A stretch of DNA of 64,000 nt from Xestospongia bergquistia (taxonomy: Eukaryota; Porifera; Demospongiae; Haplosclerida; Petrosiidae). Positions 57,050 through 64,000 of this stretch are shown one piece after another. Position numbers and translations under genes: made by a program. The notes under the pieces are model-generated. The model saw nothing but the letters and a program-made list of their open reading frames with translations. It was not told the origin of the DNA and made no database searches. Each line of letters begins with the position of its first letter. The stretch's first letter is position 1. Where the stretch lies: the NCBI GenBank assembly GCA_963965975.1, contig OZ014415.1, positions 6,267,001 to 6,331,000 on the forward strand, in the 5' to 3' direction.

Positions 57050-58151
57050 ATGGTGGTAAGCTATGCTATAGTATTACTACTACAATATTACATGTGTAAT
57101 ATGTACACTTTACTTTTTACAGGACCACGATGATACTAAAGACTACAGTTTAAAGATTTCCTTGATACTATGGACTGTTCTGTCAGAAATGATCATGCAG
57201 TTGCTTGCCATTAGTACAAATGTCAGTAAACACAGAGATCTATTAGCTGTTATAATATTTTTTGTCATAGCTATTTATATCTTAGCTTCAGGCATTGGTA
57301 TAAGTGTCATAATGATAAAGTATCGCACTTTGTATCTCAAGAAGGAAAGTGAAGGGGACTTTACTATTGATCTTGGTAAACGTTTCTTAACAGGAATTGC
57401 TAGTTTGTTGTATTATGTTGGCAGTAACTTAGATACTGTGATGCAAAACTTTGGAATTAGTTTAGGATGTGGTACTGATTGTCAAAATAATATCAATGAC
57501 ATTTCAACTGTATTACTAGTAATGTCATTAGTGGCATTCACAATGCTGCCTAGTTTGAGTGATAAGGCTAAAGCTCTACGTGACACTGTGTACACACCCA
57601 AAGAAGATGAATGGTCGTGGTCTTTTTGGAAAAATACAGAGCATGCTATTTCAATGATAATTGAGGTTGATGGGTGGTTTTCCACTGTGACAGATTTAAC
57701 TTCAAACTCATCCTCATATTGTCCCTCACTTGAATTGGCTATTGCTCGGGTACTCTATGGTGTTATCATAGTGGTATGGATTGGGTTTGTTGTCATAACT
57801 TATGGACCTGGTTTTGTCCTCATTTCAAAAAGAAAATCTCACAAAAAGAAGACATATATAGGTCTGATATTAGTGTGTATTATCTTATGTATCTTTCCAT
57901 CATTGTATCTCTTTGCTAACAATGATCAGCCTTCTGGATGTTTATTTGGATGTGATGTCTCTAGTGATACTCAAGATAGAGTTTGTTATAATACTGCATA
58001 TCGTGTTACAAGAGCTTCTCTTCTTTTTTTGATGTTTATTGTGCTTCTTTTACTTGTGAGTGGAATGATTGTGAATGGATTACATAATCTTGCTATGTCA
58101 CAATGGAAACAGAAATCTAGTGAAACAAAACAACAAAAGACAATTAAATAA
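57050..58151 (+). CDS. Eight-pass membrane protein, W2
   Basis: Exon 1 ATGGTG (57050-57055), exon 2 57123-58151; 344 residues. Duplicate of W1 at an offset of 7693 bp with few amino-acid changes. One is notable: the TM6 Trp of W1 (LAIAWVLYG) is Arg in W2 (LAIARVLYG), which puts a charge in a membrane segment and may impair it. Otherwise open, with the same loop cysteines and no sequon. Confidence 0.84.
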
Positions 58152-58376
58152 AATATTATTGTTCATCATTCAAATTTGCAATGTAACATTTCTGATCAAG
58201 TAGAATTCTTGAATGATACAAGAAAACTGTATTAATATGTATAGTGTTAAAGTATTAATGATAGGTAAATAATGAAATGGGTGGACACAGACAACCAGTA
58301 TGTTAGGTTAGGTGAAAATATCAATGAAACTGTTAAATCACTGTTTTGAATAACAATAATTATGGTTTGTCATTAA

Positions 58377-59596
58377 TTATGTTACATCATCACTTTGTTC
58401 CTCAAGATCAATGTCAATTGGCTTATCAGTTTCATCTGTTTTATTAACTCTTTCCTGATTATTAGCAGATATTTGGTCTTGTTCATCATTCTCAGAATTT
58501 GGATTTATTTGGTTTAGTGTTGGGTTTCCATTATTTCCTTTCCCAAAATCAAGAATATTTTTGCCATGTTTCAGACACCAATGAACAATAAGTATAACAG
58601 TCACTGATGATAGATATATCATGACTACTGCTAAAATGACAGCCCTTGTAGCATGGAATGAATAGTAATGACACTCTGTTGTACTATTAAGATATTGTAA
58701 ATCTGTTTGACAATCAAACATGCAACCAAGAGGTTGAACATTATCAGCTAAAATATACCCACCAGAAGAGGCCCATATCAAAGCCAGTATTATACATAAA
58801 ATGACAGCTTTGTGCCTATTTTTCTTTCTCCTGAAAGCTTTAATAACGCCTGGTAAACCAATTACAACAAGCAAGACAGCCCAAATGATAAGACTTATAA
58901 TAAGCAAGATCCATGCTAAATACAAATCATGTGAAGGACAATGTATAGTTGCTTTTACTGGTATATCAGAAACTGCTGTAAACCAGGCATCAAATTCAAG
59001 CAGAAGGGACATTGACTGTGCTGTAATTTTCCAAGGTGACCATGGAGTCTCAGTACTCCCTCCAATATTCGTGATCATGTGAATTGTTAATACTTTTGTC
59101 TTATTGACAAATGGTGGGGTTAGCCGAAGTATCAGAATAGAGAGAATAATGAGAGTATTACTAATTTCAACCAAAATCTCTCTGCACTCATCATTACAGT
59201 CAAAGTATTGCCCATAAGCAGCAAATACAGTGCCAAGTTAATTTCCTAAAAGATAGGACACACCAGCTAAAGATGTTAGCACATGTGCCACAACAATTGT
59301 AATAAAATCTGTTTTGCTTCTCTTTGAAAACAATCTCTTTCTATAGATGATTGTTCCAAAAATAACGAAAAAAGAAAATAAATGAAGAAGGCAACTATCA
59401 TTAAAAGAATTACTAGAGAAGCTATTGCATACTGCAATGTATCTCCCTTTAAAATGTAAAAAACTTGGGCAATAAATGATATGAGTAGGTTCAAAAGAAT
59501 TAAGACGATTTTAAAAATATATTCATTCAAATGTTCATGATCCTAGAAGACATATAATATCAAAAAGATAATGATACAGCTAAGACTTAACACCAT
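58377..59596 (-). pseudogene. Eight-pass membrane protein, V2 (same lesions as V1)
   Basis: Offset of 7693 bp from V1. It carries the same frame change in the TM2 region and the same TAA (59238-59240), plus the same GTGTTAAG donor damage. The gene was therefore already dead when the segment was duplicated. The remaining 265-codon stretch is open and differs from V1 in only a few residues. Confidence 0.88.
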
Positions 59597-60009
59597 GGCT
59601 TCACTACTTGTTGTTAGCTGGTTTCAAAAAATTTAACTATATGACATCTAATGCTTTACTACCTGACATCTATAATAAATTGATGAAGATTTTATTGTTG
59701 GTATATATATTTGTATTAATAGTATACAAGCTCTTGGCTAGTAGTAGTGTGCAAAACATAATATGTTATAGACTTTTAGCTGAATTGGTGACCACAATAT
59801 AAAAATATACAGCTTATATAAAACATGTTATAAATATGGATATCAATAAGAAGTGTAGATTACAAATATGAAATATGATCAAGGTAGTAAACAATATACA
59901 ACAAATTAGTTAACAAGGGAAGATATTGGGGTAATTCCAAATAGTGATGAACCATTTTATTGTGAGTTACATCAAAGCTTACAACAGTTTATGTCATATT
60001 GTTACTTTG
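59597..60009. other. V2 upstream region
   Basis: Matches 51904-52412 with about 96 bp fewer, because sequence near 59680 is deleted (AAATTGATGAAGATTTTATT). This explains the offset change from 7693 to 7597 between the V and U pairs. It contains the U/V motif (AACTATATGACATCTAATGC). Confidence 0.6.
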
Positions 60010-61199
60010 TTACTCAAGGCTAACATCCTTCTTATCATCAGCTTCATTTTCAACAACTGTCATTTCTTCATTGTCAGGTGTTTGGTCTTGTGTTTTATTT
60101 CCATTACATTCTTTCCTGAAAAGGATTATTGTTTTGCCATTTTTCTGACACCAATGAACAATGAGTGTAACAGTGACAGATGACAAAAAAATCAATATTA
60201 TGAATAATATGGTAGCCCTTGTAGCATGAAATGCCTCATAATTACAGTCAATTGTTGTGTGATTGATATTAAGATATGGTAGATCTGTATAGCAATCAAA
60301 TGCACAACCAAGTGGCTGAGTGTTATCACCTAAAAGATATCCACCAGAAGCAACCCATATCAAAGCCAATATTACACATAAAATGGCAGCCTTGTGCCCA
60401 TTCTCCTTTGTCCTGTAAACTTTAATAACACCTGGTAAACCAATTACAACAAGTAAAACTGCCCATATGATAAGACTTACAGCAAACAAGCCCCATTCTA
60501 AATACATCTCATAAAAAGGACAATATCTAGGAGCTTCCTTTCCTGGTATATCAGAAACTGCTGTAAACCAAGCATCTAAGTCTAACATTAGAGCCAATGA
60601 CTGTGCTGTAATTTTCCAAGGTGACCACAATAGCTCCTTATTCTCATTTATAGAGTGTGTATCTTTGACTACATGAATTGTTAGCATGTCTATCTTATTG
60701 ATAAATGGTGGTGTTAGTGTAAGCAATAGAATAGAGAAAATAATAAGAGTGTTACCCACTTCAATCAAACTCTCTCTGCACTCATGATCACAGCTAAAGA
60801 GATGTCCATAATAGGCAAATATGATTCCAATTCTATTGCCTAGAAGATAAGACACACCAGCTAAAGCTGTTAACACATGTGCCACAACAATCGTAGGAAA
60901 TGCTGTTTTGCTTTTCTTTGAAATTATTCTCTCTCTAGAGACAATTGTTCCAAAAATAATGACAAGAGAAAAGATAATGAAAATGACCACTGTCAACAAT
61001 TCAATTATCAAAGCAGCCATTCCATCTTGCTTTCTATCTTTCTTAGATAGATACAAAATTTCGCCCATGAATCCTATTGTTAAATTTAAGAAAACGACAA
61101 CAATTTTGAGAATATATTCATTTAAATGTTCATGAGCCTAATCAACATAAAAAACAATGACATTAATAAAAATTATATATTGCACCAACTTACTGCCAT
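60010..61199 (-). CDS. Eight-pass membrane protein, U2
   Basis: Exon 1 ATGGCA (61199-61194), exon 2 61137-60010; 377 residues. Intact duplicate of U1. Changes cluster in outer loops and the tail (SCDHEC for SCNDEC, NINHTTIDC for NVNHTRIDC). LMLDLDAWFTAVSDIP and all loop cysteines are unchanged, as expected if the protein is still under constraint. Sequon NHT kept. Confidence 0.86.
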
Positions 61200-61539
61200 T
61201 GTCTTGTTTGAAAATGCTAGCTATGTCTACAGCTTCCAATTTTTAACTGTATGACATCTAAACTGACTTAATGTCTGTTATTGAATTACAAGAATTAGCA
61301 CTTATTATTATTCATTGTTATACACAAATATTATAGTTTATACATATTTATATTGTTGTTGTTGTTGCTGTATTTGTATAATTATGATAGTCTTAACTTC
61401 ATTTTCACTACCGTCAATATTGATGGTAGTGATGCTGAAGTTGAGAGAGATTAATCGGCTTCTTCATCAAAATGAGTTACCATATCCTGTTTATAATTGG
61501 AGACCATTTTCTCAATTAATGTAGGAACTGCTTCTATTA

Positions 61540-61985
61540 CATATTGCAAATGAGATAGGTGCAGAAGAATGACAACAATTTTAAAATCAAATCTCTCTGC
61601 AATTTTCACCACAGCCAAACTCTATGCCTGTAACCAATATGGCAGTTCTATTGCAAAGTGCTAGTGTACTCCAATTAAAGGATTCAATACACGAGTTATA
61701 ATTTTATTTCTTTTCTTTTAAAAACACATTCTCGAGAGAGATATTTAATTTGTTCTAAAAATAACTACAAGAGAAATGATGATAAAAACATCAAGCATCA
61801 TTAATATAGAATTTCTAAATGAAGCATTCCACCATGTTGTGTATTCCTGTCTATAACATATAACATTTGAGCAACAAAGGGTACCAATAAGATCAGATAA
61901 AAGATAAAATTTTTAGAATGTTCCTTATATCCTAGAAACATACAATAGCAACTAATAATAACAACTAACACTTACCACCATGGCT
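61540..61985 (-). pseudogene. U/V-type N-terminal relic 2
   Basis: Duplicate of the relic at 53950-54395, including the ATGGTG|GTAAG start near 61982, with additional small indels. No frame remains. Confidence 0.65.
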
Positions 61986-62286
61986 TTGTTACCTGTTGTT
62001 AGCTGGATTCAAAGAATTTAACTATATGACATCTAATGCCTTACTACCTGACATCTATAATAAATTGATCTGAAGTTATTTCTCTCAAGTAAAGGTATCA
62101 ATGCAGCTAGTTATTACTCAATATAACAAATATGCTTTGTTGTTAATATTTCCTATAGTATAATTATTTGTATGATAAAATGATTATAGTGTTCAAGGAT
62201 GTGGCTATCAATAAGGTACTATGATAAGTCTGACTGAATTGGGACTTATATTATAAACACACATTATATAAAATATGTCATAAACA

Positions 62287-62470
62287 CGTTTACCCACTAT
62301 GGTTACTCTTTCAATTAAGAGAGGTATAAATGTGAACAATAAAAGAGACATGTATAACATTCCATTAGCTGCATAATCTACTGCATCACTACAACTTGAA
62401 TCACAGTTAAATATATCACCATATGCTATAATATAGTCACTGAAATTGTCGCCAAAATAGTATAAATAAA
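62287..62470 (-). pseudogene. X-subfamily internal fragment 2
   Basis: Duplicate of 54690-54880 with the same abrupt ends (YYFGDNFSDYIIAYGDIF to LLIERVTIV). Confidence 0.85.
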
Positions 62471-62784
62471 ATAATATATAAATAATATATATATTTTTAA
62501 GAAGTACAGAAGTTTTGCTACCGTCCACTATAGTTTGTTGGCTACCAGTGCTGTGTTTGCCGAGTTAAAGCAGTTCAAAGCCATTTGCCTGGGTAACACA
62601 TTTAACATAATTCTCAAAGTATACTTGTGGTATTGTAGATTATTTGTGTCTTTGAGCTCAAGTGTTATTTTTTAAACAAAATTAAATGTATTATTTCCTT
62701 TATATTGTAAATGATACCAAGAAATTATAATGTCTGTAAATATTTAATATATTCTCTGTTTTGGAATATACAAATATTAAAACA

Positions 62785-62870
62785 TATTACTGTATTCTTT
62801 TTGTCAATGAATTATTCACTTTGTTATAATAAACTTACCCCTTACTTTGTTATAATAAACTTACCCCCAT
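62785..62870 (-). pseudogene. Z3 remnant: ends joined by deletion
   Basis: The first bases (TACTGTATTCTTTTTGTCAA to GTTATAATAAAC) are the 3' end of a Z gene. They run into a duplicated CTTACCCC(C) segment that carries the Z start codon region (ATGGGG|GTAAG, ATG at 62870). The whole Z body, about 1.1 kb, is missing, though its upstream element survives. Confidence 0.8.
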
Positions 62871-63528
62871 AAATCGTTGTCCTTAAAGCAACAAGTCACA
62901 ACCTTCACTTTCTAATCTACACTTCTTGTGACTTTGTGTAATTGTAAGGAAAGGAGGTGGTCACCCTCCTAAAGGAAATTACCAAATGTAGAATGTGCAC
63001 ATCACAATTGACTAAGAACTTCCTTGATAACAACAAGCAATACCCTAAGAATGTACACCATGCATCCAACTTTTATAGAAACTGAGCTGAGAGGCATGTC
63101 ATGTCACCTTCTTTTGTAGTTTCTTAGTATATCAGTGGTGAACATATTCTACAATGTCTCACCTTGCCAGGCTAGTTGGTTATATATGTCAGACAGAAAT
63201 ATGTTTGCTTGTATAATTATTTCTTCTCCTCTAATTGGAGAAGATTGAACTAATGTCATGTTCAGAATTGATAAAATGTAGATTTGTTGTAATATTAGTT
63301 TTACAAAAACATATCAATGATGGTGTCTGAATGTTATAAATCGATTTGTCTTTGATACATTTAATGTTGGTACATCTGTTGCTTGAGAAAACATTTAACA
63401 TCATGAGAAATCCTTTGTGTAACTGAAAATTGCCAACACCCATCCTGGAAAGTTATAAACATTAATTCAACATAATTTTTAAGAGAGACATTTTTTATCT
63501 GTTAGTTATTATTATAGCCCTGTTTATA
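62871..63528. other. Intergenic region before W3
   Basis: A more diverged copy of the Z-W divergent region, with an upstream element at 62946 but no Z gene left. Confidence 0.6.
62946..62980 (-). promoter_or_regulatory. Upstream dyad element, Z3 remnant
   Basis: AGGAAAGGAGGTGGTCACCC followed by TCCTAAAGGAAATTA; the clearest dyad (GGAGGTGGTCACCCTCC). It begins 76 bp upstream of the orphan ATG. Confidence 0.65.
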
Positions 63529-64000
63529 ATGGTGGTAAGATATGCTGCAGTATTACTACTATAATATTACATGTGTAATATGTACACTTTGCTTTTTACA
63601 GGACCACGATGATACTAAAGACTACAGTTTAAAGATTTCCTTGGTACTATAGACTCTTCTGTCAGAAATGATCATGCAGTTGCTTGCCATTAGTACAAAT
63701 GTCAGTAAACACAGAGATTTATTAGCTGTTATAATATTTTCTGTCATAGCTATTTGTATCTTAGCTTCAGGCATTGGTATAAGTGTTTAATGATAAAGTA
63801 TCGCACTTTGTATCTCAAGAAGGAAAGTAAAGGGGACTTTACTATTGATCTTAGTGAATGTTTCTTCATAGGAATTGCTAGTTTGTTGTATTATGTTGGC
63901 AGTAACTTAGATACTGTGATGCAAAACTTTGGAACTAGTTTAGGATGTGGTACTGATTGTCAAAATAATATCAATGACATTTCAACTGTATTACTAGTAA
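63529..64000 (+). pseudogene. Eight-pass membrane protein, W3 (broken, runs off the window)
   Basis: Exon 1 ATGGTG (63529-63534), exon 2 from 63602. A TAG at 63650-63652 replaces the Trp codon of W1 (LVLW). A one-base deletion near 63787 (AGTGTTTAATGA for AGTGTTATAATGA) shifts the frame. The rest aligns with W1 to the window edge. Confidence 0.87.

Larger units (their letters stand above)
55559..62480. repeat. Large segmental repeat, copy 2 (Z-W-V-U-X fragment)
   Basis: Second copy of the unit above. Both contain intact W and U genes and dead V genes. A third copy begins at about 62871 with W3 and leaves the window. Confidence 0.9.

Noticed and set aside
61315..61524. Small conserved ORF duplicated at 53718-53927
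   Set aside because: It covers a GTT microsatellite and a palindrome; both copies are similar only because of the segmental duplication.
35570..64000. Assignment of the eight-pass family to seven-transmembrane GPCRs
   Set aside because: Eight segments are predicted, and no DRY, NPxxY or other class motif is present.

Overview
The window looks like nuclear DNA of an early-branching animal. A demosponge such as Amphimedon is my best guess; this is inference from style and gene content, not a database match. It is AT-rich, with many short introns with GT..AG ends, and holds metazoan genes (PARS2, FBXO4, MED8, an ELOVL, a PAF acetylhydrolase). It also has long death-domain/ankyrin proteins, many paralogues and decayed transposons. 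No rRNA, tRNA or CRISPR array was seen.

Left part (1-7590): after a gene-poor flank comes PARS2 (minus strand, ten exons recognised, 3' end missing). A MITE sits in its last visible intron. PARS2 is divergent, across about 170 bp, from FBXO4 (plus, six exons).

Middle (7591-30030): a rearranged region. Three copies of one death-domain/ankyrin gene are present: A (plus, dead), B (minus, dead) and C (minus, intact, about 1495 aa). A degenerate antisense Ty3/gypsy element appears to lie in an intron of copy A. Pieces of FBXO4, of the PAF acetylhydrolase, of a MULE-type and of a pogo-type transposase are interleaved. Copies B and C belong to a recent tandem duplication of about 6 kb. Copy A carries a deletion patched with inverted copies of its own sequence.

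Housekeeping block (30633-35356, minus): MED8, ELOVL and PAF acetylhydrolase lie head to tail with gaps near 100 bp.

Right part (35570-64000): a cluster of about twenty genes and relics of one eight-pass membrane protein family that I do not recognise. I call the subfamilies G, Y, X, Z, W, V and U. They share a first coding exon of only one or two codons, an acidic pair in predicted TM5 ((D/E)xDxWF), six conserved loop cysteines and, in all but W, a glycosylation sequon in the last outer loop. Y, X and Z genes also share a dyad-like element 76-96 bp upstream of the start codon. Three Y-X-Z units are followed by large repeats of Z-W-V-U plus an X fragment. Intact-looking copies: G, Y2, X2, Y3, X3, W1, U1, W2, U2. 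This array is the best candidate for an undescribed system; its function is unknown.
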